DNA from: Takakia lepidozioides
Lineage: Eukaryota; Streptophyta; Takakiopsida; Takakiales; Takakiaceae
Reading direction: 5' to 3'
DNA length: 64,000 bases
NCBI GenBank assembly: GCA_030704615.1
Contig: CM060732.1
Span: 82,855,171 to 82,919,170 of the forward strand
In this document: positions 24,620-36,554 of the stretch, piece by piece
Layout of the letters: every line of letters starts with the position of its first letter
Position numbering within the stretch: the first letter of the stretch is position 1
Translations under genes and position numbers: made by a program
Notes under the pieces: generated by a model
The model's database searches: none
Told to the model about the DNA's origin: nothing
Seen by the model: only the letters and a program-made list of their open reading frames with translations

Positions 24620-25600
24620 AGAGAATATGTAGCCCAATACTCCAACCAAAGGTTGCATAAATAAGAGCGCCCTCCCTTTGAGAACTTAACCCTTAAGCGC
24701 CCACCAAGCCCAAAATGGACCTGGTGGGTTCCTGGAGAGTCAATAACTTTTGCAAATTTTAAATTTTTTTAGAGTTTTCTGTGCCATGGATCGTAGGGCC
24801 GCGTGGGGCATCCAGACGTGTGCTTTGATTGCCTGAGTTTATGAGAGAGCTCGGAGCCAAGCATGAGTTCACGGCACCACATTTGTCGCAGCCCTTTGCC
24901 TTGAGGGCAGGGGGTCGGGACGCAGAGGGGCTGCCCCTGTGGTGGGGCGGTGGCAGCAATATGTACGCGGGGCTGAAGCACCCAAGGCACTCAAGGAGGC
25001 GGAGGCGCTCACTAGGTGGAGCCCCGCACACCGGGTTGCGGTGGGGGTGGCTCCACAAGGGGTGGTGGTAGCTTAGTGGGACTTAGTGGGGGTGGCATAG
25101 GACTCACCATGGGGCGGAGACCTTGTGGTGGGAGTCGTGGGGAGTCTTGGGACTCACCACGGTCCAATGGGGCCGTGGTGGGTGGGCCAAGACTCACCGC
25201 GACTCATCACCGGGAATCGAGGGTCTTTGTAATGGTTCGCCATAAAATGGCATGGTTGTTTGTGAAGCCCCCGCGGACAATCACAGAAGTATATATAGGG
25301 AGTAGTAACCCCGAGAACGGTGCAAGCCAGTTGGTGACCAAAAACTAATGAGTAAGCGAGCAAGCCGGAAAGCGATCAAGAAGTGGGCAGCTATTCCGGA
25401 CTGCCATCTACCAAAGGGAATTTCCACTAGACCCAAATTGGTGGAGGGTCTGTTGGGAAAAAGAAGGAGGACCGTTATGTCCCGGCGAGCAGCCGAAGCT
25501 CCAAGTTGGCCCGGCGGCCAGGTTGGGAGTTAGGCGCGTGCATCAAAGCGAGTAACTATGACTTGAAGGGGAGCTTACCGAAGTGAGGTGCACGACAACA
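24620..25600. other. GC-rich block with short inverted motifs
   Basis: Between about 24800 and 25560 base composition jumps to GC-rich against AT-rich surroundings. GGGACTCACC-like and GGTGAGTC-like motifs alternate around 25080-25210 and could fold. A TATA-like AGTATATATAGG lies near 25289, ahead of a purine-rich leader. Frames here are open on both strands, as expected from high GC. It may be the terminal region of a decayed LTR element next to the copia relic, but no primer-binding site or LTR pair was found. Confidence 0.3.
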
Positions 25601-25639
25601 TTCGCCTGAATATAATGGGGCCTCAGAGTCCCAGTGTAT

Positions 25640-27395
25640 TCACCCTTCAATCACTCGTTAGGACCTTGACCTTCTTGCCTATTTCTTTGAACAGTAGTTT
25701 CACGAAATCTTGGAAGCACCTCAGTGTCTCAGATTTAGCAGGAATGCAGTATACCACTTTGTACGCAGTTGCGTCGTCCTTGAACAAAACAAAATAACTT
25801 TTGTCTCCCACTGACTGGACACTAATGGGACCGCACACATCATTGTGCACCAGATCTCCGGGCTTTGCAGCTCTGGTGCAACTTTCTTTCCATGGAAAAG
25901 TAGTTTGGATATTCTTACCAAGAACGCACCCCTCGCAGAATTCGACGTCTCTCCTTTTATTGGTGAGGATAAGTCCCTCAACCATATTCTTCGACTTCAT
26001 AGTCTGAATCGCCCCACATGGCAAAGTTGCATGTGTCAAATGTTCAGATCACGACTCATCTCGGGTTGTGATATGACGCCAAAAATACTAGCGGGGCACG
26101 CCGTTTCTCTGGGTATGTCCACCTTGATGTTCAGCTTATACATATTGCCGCTGATCGTCCCTTCCATCACAGTTCTTCATTTGTATAGCATTAGACATCC
26201 ATTCTTGGTGTGAAGAGTCTTGACATCGCGCTTGGCTGCTCTAACTACTGAATTTAGGTTCCTCCTAAGACCGGGTACATAAAGAATCTCTTTCATCACC
26301 TTACTCTCCCACACCCCATTGATCTTTACTAGAATGGAAATGTCTCCCACTCCTTCGACTAAATATTCTTGGCTCCCAATGTCAGTTATAGGGCGCTTGT
26401 ACGCTAATACATCCTGGTAGGTAGCAAACTAGTGACGCTGGTCTGTCATGTGCTGAGTAGCACCACTGTCAGCATACCACGTTGTTGGGTCATAGTCTCC
26501 TTCCCCTTCACTGGCCATCCACGCACGATAGCTCTTGTTCTCTGGTTTTTCGTCATCTTTCTCTGCTTTACCCTCTCCGCCATCTTTGTTTTCTGGACAT
26601 TCTCGACCCCAGTGCCCGGTCTTTCCACATTTGAAACAGCGAGTGTTCTTTTGAGCTCAGTGATCTTGGTCATACACTCTTGTCTCTCTCATAACTTAGG
26701 TTCGGTTTTTCTCAGAGTCCGCTACTGCCTTTTGATACACTTCCACTACTTCTCTTGCCCTTGTTCGCCAAGAAGGCTTTTACACCCTCGGCCTCTTTCT
26801 CACATCGGATCTTCATCCGATTCTCTTCTCTTAGGAGTCGTAATTTGAGAGTTTCTAGATTCTTTTCTTCGTCAGGTATACTATCCCAGGCTAATCCTAG
26901 GCTGACAAGAAACCATCGAACTTCGCAGGTAGATGACACATAATCTTGACCATGACATCATTTTGATCGAACCTATTGTGACCCATGCTCTTCAACTGAG
27001 TGATAATCACTTGGACACAAGATATGAGCGCAGACGTCACATCCTCCCCTTCGTCCATCTTAGCTTTGTAAAACTTTCTCAGTCAGATACTAAATATTTT
27101 CACTCGCTCGGAGCTCATGAATGGTTAGAAGATTTTGCCATATCTCAGACGACGTCTCGCACCCTATCAGGTTTTCAAGAATTCTTTTGTCTATCGTTGA
27201 ACAAAGAATACTGATGGTCTGACTGTCTCTCTGCCTCCACGCTTCCTCGTTCGTGGACCCTTCGATTGGTTCTTCACCGCTCACTAGACCTATGAGACCC
27301 TTGCTACCAAAGATAGCATGTATCTAGTATTTCCACGTGACAAAATTGTTTCCATCGAAACGCTCAACGGTACTACCCTCCTTTGGAGCTTCCAT
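25640..27395 (-). mobile_element. Ty1/copia retrotransposon remnant (gag-protease-integrase)
   Basis: On the minus strand the order is that of Ty1/copia. A gag start at 27395 (MEAPKEG, then RFDGNNFVTWKY and a stop) is followed by gag pieces at 27284-27090 and 26939-26712. Next come a CCHC zinc knuckle (CFKCGKTGHWGREC, about 26640-26585) and a protease site with DSGATQHM (about 26485-26447). Last is a pre-integrase/integrase part at 26039-25647 with CEGCVLGK and HNDVCGPIS. The knuckle, protease and integrase lie in different frames and premature stops occur, so it is inactive. It breaks off inside the integrase, with no reverse transcriptase, RNase H or clear LTRs. It was probably truncated by a later rearrangement next to the GC-rich block. 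Confidence 0.85.
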
Positions 27396-27399
27396 CTTG

Positions 27400-28900
27400 A
27401 TTGGATGTAGAAAACACTTCTAATAACTTCAACTTATCCTGATACGCGACTTTAACGCAGAGACTGTAATACCGACACGACAAGAATGTTTAACAGCGGC
27501 TTAATATGCGCTTTCTGGGCCCATAACCTATTGATTTACATGCTTGTGTCTGATAACTAAACACAGACAGTGTCAATAGTGGACAGACGTAGACATGTAC
27601 TTAGACAAGCACAAATGCACTCACAGATGTGCACAATACACAATCAGCAAGCAAACAGCTGAAGATTTGAACATTTACATGATTCATAATTGGTCAACAG
27701 ACTAGGCTATCCATCATCACCTCATTGCACACCTACGTAGCAGCAAGTTGAGAGTAACGTCTCTCACTACGAAACGATCACAAAAGCAGCCAACCAATAG
27801 TCCAAAGAATGGCCATATGTAACATAAAGAAAACTAACTAGCAACTAACTATCTAAAGAGAAAGTAACATATAACAGATTATAGTCAGTAGTGCACATTG
27901 CTCACTGGTGAACTGACTAATTGATGATATCATTCAACAGGGGCGCTTGTTTGGGGGGCGATTGGGAGTGGCCATGGAACCCGGCTCTAACTACCCTGTG
28001 CAGGCACTGGAATTTTTTTGGTTCAATCAATGAATCTGACAGGAAACGCCACCGTTGCAAGTGGGTCCCAAATTTTGGGCAATTGAAAAATATATATATT
28101 ATAACGCTGAAAAATCCAAATTTGCATGATGGGATGAAATGTGATGGGCCTAGGAATTGGAGGGTTCTATCCCCACGTGATCCTGCTTGATCCAAGCCCA
28201 AAACCAACAAATTTGGCCAACAAATGGCTATGTCCCACTTGGTCAACGCAACGAGGGTCAAACGGCAACTAACGGCAACATGTAGCAACCAACGCCCACG
28301 TGCATGGGATCCCTCTCCTAAGATCTAACTTACTTTGGATGGAAATCAATAGCATTCTGTAAGGCTGTGGGCCCCACTGTAGGAAAAGACAAAGGTGTCG
28401 GTTAGGGATGCCGCAAAATTCGATCTGCCCTTGTGAAGGGACGTCTTTTTTACGCGCCCCTTTGCAAAGGGAGATTCCGTGGGGGCGCCCCCTTAGGGAA
28501 TATTCTATTTCGACCAATGGAGGCGATTCACCGGGAGGCGCTTGCAGCTGCCCATGGAACCGGGCTCTTGCACACCTGATGTCCGGTCAATTTTCCAAAT
28601 TTCTGATTTTTCTAACATTTACAAGATTTCTTGACCTGCGGGGTTTCTCCAAAAGTCAAACTAACCCACTGGGCGCTTAAGGGTAGTTGGGCACGGCTTA
28701 AGGGTATCATCTATCCACGATTAGGGTAAGACACCTAGGGCTTTGAGAAATTCGTAAGATGACAATTTTGGGGCTGATGAAGGGAGCAGGTAGTTTTTCA
28801 CCAGTGAAGGGCAGCTGACTTGGCCCTTCCGTTGTTTTGGACCGTGTGCACTTCAGGAGCACGCATTCGTATAAAATCGGCCCTTGGGCCTTTACTAAAA
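27400..28900. other. Intergenic flank of the copia remnant
   Basis: The 5' LTR or leader of the copia element might lie here, but no LTR pair or primer-binding site was identified. Two segments share GCGCTTG plus CCATGGAACC.GGCTCT wording (about 27945-27990 and 28537-28570), hinting at an old repeat. No gene was recognised. Confidence 0.3.
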
Positions 28901-29800
28901 TAATCTATAGTCATAGGCATTATCGTTCAAGCATAAATAAGAGGAGCTTCCCCTCTAGAACTTAACCCTAAATATCCCAACCCACCTACATTTTAGAATC
29001 TGCCTTTTAGAATCTGCCTTTCAGTATCTGCAGATGCTATCCGATGCGCATGGCAGAGGCTGAACCAGTGTTGTTGGCAATGTAAAGTTAATTAGCGTTA
29101 TTTCATATTAGCCTTATTTAAGATTTTACATGTCAGAGGTTATCGATCAAGCCTATTATTGAAATTGTGAGATGACATATCAATAACAATCAAACATGGA
29201 TGATAACCTATTGTTGTCAAGTTCTTTCCTCCCTCTTAAGATTAATACATAATGGAAACTTGTTTGTTTTAGTCCTTCTCAATATCAACATCAATACCAC
29301 AAAAACCATATTCCAAATCCGGGTCCCAATATTACCATCAATGTACGTTGCGGGTGGGTCCTTATTAATACCATCTACCCACATTGATACGTAGTTACCC
29401 ATATATATCCTCCAAACGCTTGTACCCACCTTCAACTCCTCTAAAAGTTCATGTGGCCTGGTATCCCCGCCAAAACACTACTTTGGCAATGTTTTTCAAG
29501 TGTTGAAGCTTTTGGACATTGTGGGGCATTAGCATGGTACCGAGTAGCCACACCTCTCTGATGGTAGGAATTTCTTAAAAAAAAATCTTCAAAAACTAAG
29601 GAAAAAAGGCACTTGCTTTGGAGGTTGCTTGAAGCAATTTTCACACTTTGTACCTATATATCAATTTTGCGAATTCCTAAATTTGCAGTCCGGACTTCCC
29701 CCATGGAAAGAGGCTCTAAGGGCATGTTTCCATTTGTAGGTATGGCTTTATCCAAAAAGAGAATACTGACAGAAACTAGCATAAATAAGAGCCGCTTCCT
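28900..29800. other. Intergenic with dispersed array-related segments
   Basis: Segments containing GCATAAATAAGAG followed by GAACTTAA-like wording occur near 28932 and 29779, and also near 24655. They resemble the unit of the tandem array just downstream. Nothing protein-like was seen. Confidence 0.35.
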
Positions 29801-29821
29801 CCCAAACTTAATCATCCATCC

Positions 29822-30440
29822 ATTTCTAAATATGTAGAATAATCTATTTTTTCATCTAGGCATCGTTAAATCCCAAGCGAGCCTAAATAAGAGTGAGAAC
29901 TTAAAGTATCATCCATCCTCATCTAAATATGTAATATAATCTATTTTTTCATCTAGGCATCATTAAATCCCAAGCGAGCCTAAATAAGAGTGAGAACTTA
30001 AAGTATCATCCATCCTCATCTAAATATGTAAGATAATCTATTTTTTCATCTAGGCATCCTTCAATCCCAAACGAGCCTAAATAAGAGTGAGAACTTAAAA
30101 TATCATCCATCCATTCTAAATATGTAGAATAATCTATTTTTTCATCTAGCCATCGGAAACGAGCCTAAATAAGAGTGAGAACTTAAAATATCATCCATCC
30201 TCATCTAAATATGTAAGATAACCTATTTTGTCATCTAGGCATTATCGTTCAATCCCAAGCCACTGAGAACGTGTCATCCATCATCATCTAAATATGTAAA
30301 ATAATCCATTTGGTCATAGGCATTACCGTAACTTTAAACCAAAGCCAAGCATGAATAAGATGAGCCACTTCTAAGAGTACATCCATTCATCTCTAAATAT
30401 GTAGAATAATCTATTTTGTCATCTAGGCATTATCCTTCGA
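29822..30440. repeat. Tandem array of ~97-bp units
   Basis: About six to seven copies of a unit start near 29824, 29922, 30019, 30114, 30200, 30278 and 30391. Each unit includes CTAAATATGTA, AATCTATTTTTTCATCTAGG, GAGCCTAAATAAGAGTGAG and CATCCATCC. The first copies are almost identical, while later ones shrink and diverge. It lies 0.6 kb upstream of the polygalacturonase start. Confidence 0.85.
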
Positions 30441-30444
30441 ACCC

Positions 30445-31062
30445 AAGCTAGATCCGGGCACTTTAGATTCCAGCTCGGGCCTGGATGGAAAAGTTTCTTG
30501 TCAAATAAGATCCATCGAAATATTTTATTTGTGTTCGTCTGCTACTATGGGCAGTGTAGAAAAAACATTTCATAAAATAGACAAAATTATAATTAGGTTG
30601 GGAAGGTGGTGGTGCAGGCACCGGGCAAATCTCTGCTAGATGGACAATACCGGCATATGTCACAAACTGGCCTGTGTGGTGGCCTCATCTCACTAGCTAC
30701 TTGCTCAATGCAATCCTTCACTATCGTCAATACCCAAATTTTAGCCCCCTCTTTAGTCCACATACATATCGGCCTGGTCTGCCTGTAGAGGTATTTGCAC
30801 TTGATGATCTCCCTTAGAAGATTATAAGTTTGTCACTTTCCCATGGGATACTTATAAGTTTTTGCATTTCTTATTGGCTTTGGTGTACTTACTCTGAAGG
30901 GGATCCAGTATGCTATCTACTACATTCAGTTTATCTATTCTAAATCTCCAGATAGATGAATTCAAAGATTTGAAGCTTCATTGTAAGAGTCTTGAATTCA
31001 GTTTCAGTTGTTGATGAAAAACAGTACCGACCTTTAGCGGCAGCTCTCTGTGACCTACAAAA
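30445..31062. promoter_or_regulatory. Presumed polygalacturonase upstream region
   Basis: This AT-rich gap between the tandem array and the ATG at 31063 should include the promoter and 5' leader. No TATA box or transcription start can be assigned with confidence. Confidence 0.3.
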
Positions 31063-34000
31063 ATGAAGTCGTGCTTTTCTCTGGCCGTCTCCTTAAGCTT
31101 TCTGCTATTGTTATCTCTAGCTCATACCACTACCTGCATTCGGTTATATGTAGACACCGTATCATCAGAAGGGCGTACTAATGAAGCAGATGTTCCAATT
31201 GATAGATCTTCTTTTTTCCCGTGGATCTTTCCACGACTAGATTCTAGTAGATTCAGAGTAAATACGGGTTTATGGATGCACTTGTTTCGACGACCGGACT
31301 CCAAGGTGGAAACAACATTCAATGTCAGAGACTATGGAGCTGTAGGTGGTGGCTCGACTGATGATACAGAGGTACACTCCCAGTACACTCATATTATATC
31401 CTCTTTCAATAACGTTAAGAATGTAAGTATGTTGGGTTCTTGAATCAGACTTTGAAAAACTCAAAGTGTCCATATCCAGCTTGTTAATCTTGCGTAGATG
31501 ATTTTTAAGTTGTATCTATGTAATGATATGTCACTGCACAAAAGGTCATGGTTTTCAGCTTATATAAACTGAGGGAGACTTTGAGCTCACTTTGGGTTTA
31601 CTGTGTATTGTAGGCTTTCAAGCGTACATGGACTGCTGCATGTAAGGCTGGTTCCACCATGGAGGTTTCCGCAGGCTCTACGTATCTTGTAGATGCAATT
31701 ACATTCCAAGGTCCTTGCTCCTCAGGTCTCATCCTTCAGGTATGCTCAGATGTACAAACTGCAAAACATTGAAAACAATTTATTGCTTAACACCAAATTT
31801 TGTTTTCTTAAAAAATCATTGACTCACATTATTTGTATTTTTTTAAACTTACATTTATATTCATAGTTACAAATTTTTCAATCATTATTGCCTGCATTAT
31901 TACGAAATGATGTGGAAGATCAAATTTCAAAATATGTATAACTTTGAATAACGCATAATTTCTCTATTTTCTTTTTTCTAAATGCAAACACCCAGGACCT
32001 AGCTGCTTACCCCTTAATTACAGTGAGATGAGAAAATAGCCTCTTCCATAGTAGTGTTGTAGTAACTTGGCCATGAGGTGTTAAACTTTGTCCTTTAATA
32101 TTAGAAAAGTTGGATCCTTCGCTGTGTATATTACGATTAATTTTTCACATTTGATTTCAAGAGGACCCACCAGAAAAACAAACAAAACAAAACAAAACAC
32201 ACACACACACACACACCATCAAGTTGAAGCTAAATTTGTGCTTATTGACTTGATATAGGTTGATGGAAATGTAGTGGCACCACCAAAATCCAGGAGTCAT
32301 ATGACGCTTGATTGGATACTTTTCGACCAAGTTTCAGTTTCTGTCCAAGGGGCGGGTTCATTTGATGGAAATGGTGGAAGTTGGTGGTCCAAGTCGCAGT
32401 CGGGCAACAAACCCACTGTGAGTTTACACAATGAAGGTTCACTACATAGCTGTTTAAATTTGGAACAGTATATGGATCACCTTTTATATTTATTCAAAGG
32501 CCGATCTTGGATACATCAATGCCTTGATCTCATATAAACACGATACATCATGGGCAACATAGATCTGAATGATGAAAACATTGAAAATATTAGCATGAAA
32601 ATAATGATATTTAAGAAGAAATATTTTGCCTCACAATATTTTTCATATTTAGTTTTATTACTTAATAATTGAATATTATTAATTTTAAACCATTAAAGTA
32701 TATATGGGAAACTAGGCAGTCTTGCATTTAATCATTGAGTCTGAAAGAGTTTATAATAAGGAGTCATTGTATTCTCTATGATCATTCACAGTTGATGAGA
32801 TTTCGGCAAAGCAACTCAATATCAGTCCATGGGATCAGCTTCAAAAATAGTCCTCAAATACATCTCAAGTTCGACACATGCAATGGAGTCAATGTGCAAA
32901 ACGTCAAAATTACAGCTCCCGGTTCCAGTCCCAACACAGACGGAATAAGTGTGTCAAAAACTCAAAACGTTGAGTTGGGACCCTCAACTATTGCAACAGG
33001 TTGGTACTACTATCCACTCTAAAAGCTCCATATCATTGATATATTTATTTAGTTAGTTTTATTGCTATGTAATCTTAGTTAATTTTATGAAATGATAGCA
33101 ATTAGAAAGGTACTAAATTTATATAGGAGAATCTCTACACTGGTCCAATACAATTATTAAGTTATTTTATTTTATTTCTCTTGTCAAGCTTTATTTCAAC
33201 CACTAGCTAAAAGTGTTGTACAACCATGTTTGTGTCTTGGAAGGTGATGACTGCATCTCTATTCAAAGTGGCTCTGCTCATCTCAACATTCATGATATTC
33301 AATGCGGGCCCGGACATGGGATCAGGTTTTTTTTTTTTTTTTCACATGTCTTATTGTAGATATTATTTTCACCTATTAGCTTTTTGCAATGGATTTTCAT
33401 GTGGATTTAACAAGGGCTAAGTTCTACTCCCATTTCCAGAACCAAATTAAACTTTGAAATTAAATCATTTGAATTTTTACTTTAAAATTACATGTATGTA
33501 GCAATACGAAATGACTCCATAACAAAATAAAAACGTGCGTTTCCTAACTTGGGGTTGCTCTGAAAGAGAGGTTATTTTTTCCTCTCACCGTAATTAAGGG
33601 GCCTGATTTGTAAGCTGTCGCTCCCAGGTATTTCCTTTTAATAACATTTTTGTTTTAAAAAAATACTTGTGCCAAAATTAAGGTCCAAATGTTGAGACTG
33701 TGGTTTTATGCGGGTTGATATTGCAGTATAGGAGGCCTTGGGAAGGACCATTCATTTGCAAGTGTTTCCGACGTCCGTGTGGATACTGTCACCTTTCAAA
33801 ACACAGAAAATGGCGTACGCATTAAGACTTGGCAGGTAAGTTATTAAGTTTATATGCTTGAGCTTACTTCACATCTCATAGCTTCAATTATTCTCTCTAG
33901 ATGTGATGGATCTACGAGTTGTTATTAGATATTACAAGATTGGAGCAGGGGTGTATTCAGTTTTGTTAGACAAACTTGGCTTACCATATGATTGAAGATT

Positions 34001-34782
34001 TTATGATGGAGCTTGACTCATGTGAGGGTGTTGTTTTGTTCAGGGAGGAGATGGAACGGTGTCAGGAATATCATTCCAGAACATTCATTTGGACAACGCT
34101 GCGAATCCTGTTATTATTGACCAATACTACTGCAACGGTGCACACAATTGTGGCAACAGTGTATGTACTATGCATTCAAATATCATGTTTCATTTTCTTT
34201 ATTGTGGTAGAAACATATAGCCAACACTCAACTGTAATCAAAATCTAAATTAGTTCAGATGGGTAAAGGTTAGTAAGTTGTGATGTCATGATTCCCATGA
34301 TGTTTGAATTTACACATCTACAACTAAATAATTATTTTCATACAATTCGGGGGAGGAAAAAGACAAATACTCATGTCTGTACTAAGATAGCAAATCTTTG
34401 TATAGTCCAATTATACTCAACGAACAAAAATAGCCATTACGTTTATAAAAAGTCTTAGGACGTCATACACTTACCTAGTACTATCTTTTATGCGGTACCT
34501 CCAACTACTTGGTCTGTATCTATTATTTAATTTAAAGTTTTTGTCGTAATGCAGTCTCGGGCAGTTCAAGTAAAGGATATTACATACTCCAATATTTCTG
34601 GAACATCGGCGGATAAGGATGCTTTGAAGTTTCAATGCAGCGACTCTGTTGCATGTACCAATATTCAGCTGTCCGCCATCGACATTTCCTACGACTCAAG
34701 CAATGCAGAATCAGTTTGCTGGAATGCGTTTGGCTCGCATAGTATCGATAGCGTCATGATACCTGCCTCTTGCTTACGTTAG
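31063..34782 (+). CDS. Polygalacturonase (GH28, secreted)
   Basis: Eight exons join in frame to 445 aa: 31063-31371, 31614-31739, 32259-32417, 32792-32999, 33244-33325, 33727-33835, 34044-34160, 34555-34782. The N-terminus is a signal peptide (LSFLLLLSLAHTTTC), followed by a propeptide-like stretch and the GH28 start FNVRDYGAVGGGSTDDTE. All four catalytic-family motifs are present: NTDG (246-249), GDDC (268-271), CGPGHG (288-293) and RIK (326-328). The enzyme hydrolyses alpha-1,4 bonds in pectin homogalacturonan in the cell wall. Length and motifs are normal for plant endo- or exo-polygalacturonases, and the gene looks functional. Introns are short and AT-rich. It lies between the two SERK genes in the same orientation, with no sign of shared function. 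Endo versus exo action cannot be decided from sequence. Confidence 0.93.
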
Positions 34783-35414
34783 AAACTAAACCACACAAAA
34801 TTTATCGACATCACAACTGCATCATGTGACGCAGAGGCCGCTAAGAACAAACATAAGGACGGATGGTCATGTATACATGAGAGAGGGAGGGAGAGAGGGA
34901 GGGAGAGAGGACTCCGGCCATAGCCGGCATGACTAAGAGCCACCTCACCTTGCTCTATTAAATGCATGATATTTTTTGGGCTATTGTTTTTTTTTGGGCT
35001 ATTGCCTTCCGGCAGGTAGACACATTTTTTACAACAGTTGGTGGATTGAGTCCACAACCACCTTCAAGGTGGTAGGTGCCGATTACCATTGGGCTACATC
35101 TTGGTTGTCCATTGCCATTGCAGCCATATTCTAGTGTAGGGCAAATGTTGCGTCTACTCTACTAGGGCTACGCGTTGCTCCGCACTCTAGTCACGACTTT
35201 TGAGAACAATGTTTTGTTTGATTGAAAAACAGATGTAGGAACATTGTAAGAACTTGACATGCATGCAGTTCGACGATATTTTTGTTGGATTCAAGTTGCG
35301 TTGGCTCTTGAGGTTGGGTAACACGTGAGCACATGGGAATATCTTACATACTCCCAAGATGCCTTAAGAACAAGGGTTTTGCACATTTGTTGGGCTGGTA
35401 CTAGATGATTAAAC
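34783..35414. other. Intergenic between polygalacturonase and hAT element
   Basis: Includes the presumed polygalacturonase 3' untranslated region, a GA-rich simple repeat at about 34878-34911, and a family-B SINE head annotated separately. From about 35375 to 35414 it is the left half of the repeat that also occurs at 5407-5475. Confidence 0.4.
34975..35107 (-). mobile_element. tRNA-derived SINE-like element (family B), copy 2
   Basis: On the minus strand the head reads TAGCCCAATGGTAATCGG (A-box), then CTACCACCTT and a B-box-like ACTCAATCCACCAACTG. It aligns with the copies at 1690-1770 and 50598-50690. The body differs from copy 1 and contains an AAAAAAAAACAATAGCCC stretch. Confidence 0.45.
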
Positions 35415-35887
35415 CAGTGTTGGTCTGGTATGGGTATCAGACCTTAGTATCAACGCTGGTATTAACCCTGGTATCACAGACCAGACCAGCCTGGTCTTAA
35501 GTTCTACAATACCAGGTCATATACCAAACCAGGCTGGTATCCATATTCTCATACCAGCCACAATACCAATACCCCCTGCCGTCTTCCTCATTTACTCTGG
35601 TATGTGTATTATGCTAGTTTATGTGGACATACATATATTTACTTATATTTATTTTATGTTTATTGTACTTGTTTTTACTTGATATTTGATAAACTTGCAA
35701 GGCAACTGGCTTTTGAATGATACCAGAATTGATATCCCATACCAGCTGGTATTGTAGTCATGATATTATACTCATACCAGTATCTGGAGAAAAGTACATC
35801 CACCATCATATAGACCAGACTGGTATGAAAGTTTTGTGATTGGGTTGGCACCAGGTATGTTAAAAACCTGACACCATACCAACACTG
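35415..35887. mobile_element. Non-autonomous hAT-like DNA transposon, 473 bp
   Basis: The ends are inverted copies: CAGTGTTGGTCTGGTATGGG on the left against CAGTGTTGGTATGG read inward from the right. The perfect octamer GATTAAAC flanks the element at 35407-35414 and 35888-35895. Eight-base target duplications and CA-starting short terminal repeats are hallmarks of hAT elements. Many internal ACCAG/CTGGT pairs form subterminal repeats. No transposase is encoded, so movement would need one supplied in trans. An uninterrupted copy of the target lies at 5407-5475. Confidence 0.88.
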
Positions 35888-35895
35888 GATTAAAC

Positions 35896-36554
35896 CACAA
35901 TGTCATGAACATCAGCGAGTCGCCCGATGAAGGAAATCTCGGCCATCAAATCCTTGCTGTTTCTCTACGCAGGGTGATGCCTACACGTAAATTATGTATT
36001 AGGTACGCGATTCAAGATTCCATAGCCCCCAGGGGGGAAGGGTGTGGGAATATTGTAGTGGGAAGAGGGCCCGTATATATGCCAGAGGACAGTCCTTTGA
36101 CGAGCTCCGGTGACCGTGCTGGTAGGTAGGCTCCCACGCACGTGTTCAACTCCCATCCTATGTCTAATGTGTTCCCGAGTCATGCACTACCTATATCCCA
36201 TCTAGTCGTTTTTAATTATTTATTATTTATCATCCTCCAACAAACGGTTCACTCACAAATCACGCCCGGGGGAGAAGATTATAGACAAGGTAGCAGGATT
36301 TGAACCCAGGCACGCTGACCTACATATCAAATAACATATAGGATTATTATTATTATTATTATTTACAATCCAAACCTAACATAGTAAGCATAAGTATTGC
36401 ACGTGACGGCTATAGAGATATGATCTCAAGGGTGGGCGGGTTCGAATCTCGCCGGCCCAACACAATGGGCATCATGGCAGCTCATGAGGAGGATCTGAGA
36501 GAATAACGCAGGCTGTCGGAGGGAGAGTGGAGAACCTGGAGCGTCGGCGTCGCC
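35896..36554. promoter_or_regulatory. SERK-B upstream region with tRNA-like fragments
   Basis: Should contain the SERK-B promoter and leader. A minus-strand B-box-like segment (complement of about 36297-36314, GGGTTCAAATCC) belongs to SINE family A. A plus-strand segment near 36425-36465 forms a complete T-arm (GGGCG/TTCGAAT/CTCGC-type pairing) with a GGCCCA tail but lacks a recognisable 5' half. A short TTA/ATT repeat lies at 36345-36363. Confidence 0.35.

Noticed and set aside
24759-25348. Overlapping Gly/Pro/Arg-rich frames on both strands
   Set aside because: High GC lowers stop-codon frequency; none shows a domain, a plausible start context or splice partners.
29822-30440. CRISPR-like array
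   Set aside because: Whole ~97-bp units are repeated without unique spacers, and the host is a plant. This is an ordinary tandem repeat.
36405-36470. Possible functional tRNA gene
   Set aside because: It has a good T-arm and B-box, but no matching D-arm, anticodon stem or 5' acceptor strand was found. It is more likely a SINE or tRNA fragment.
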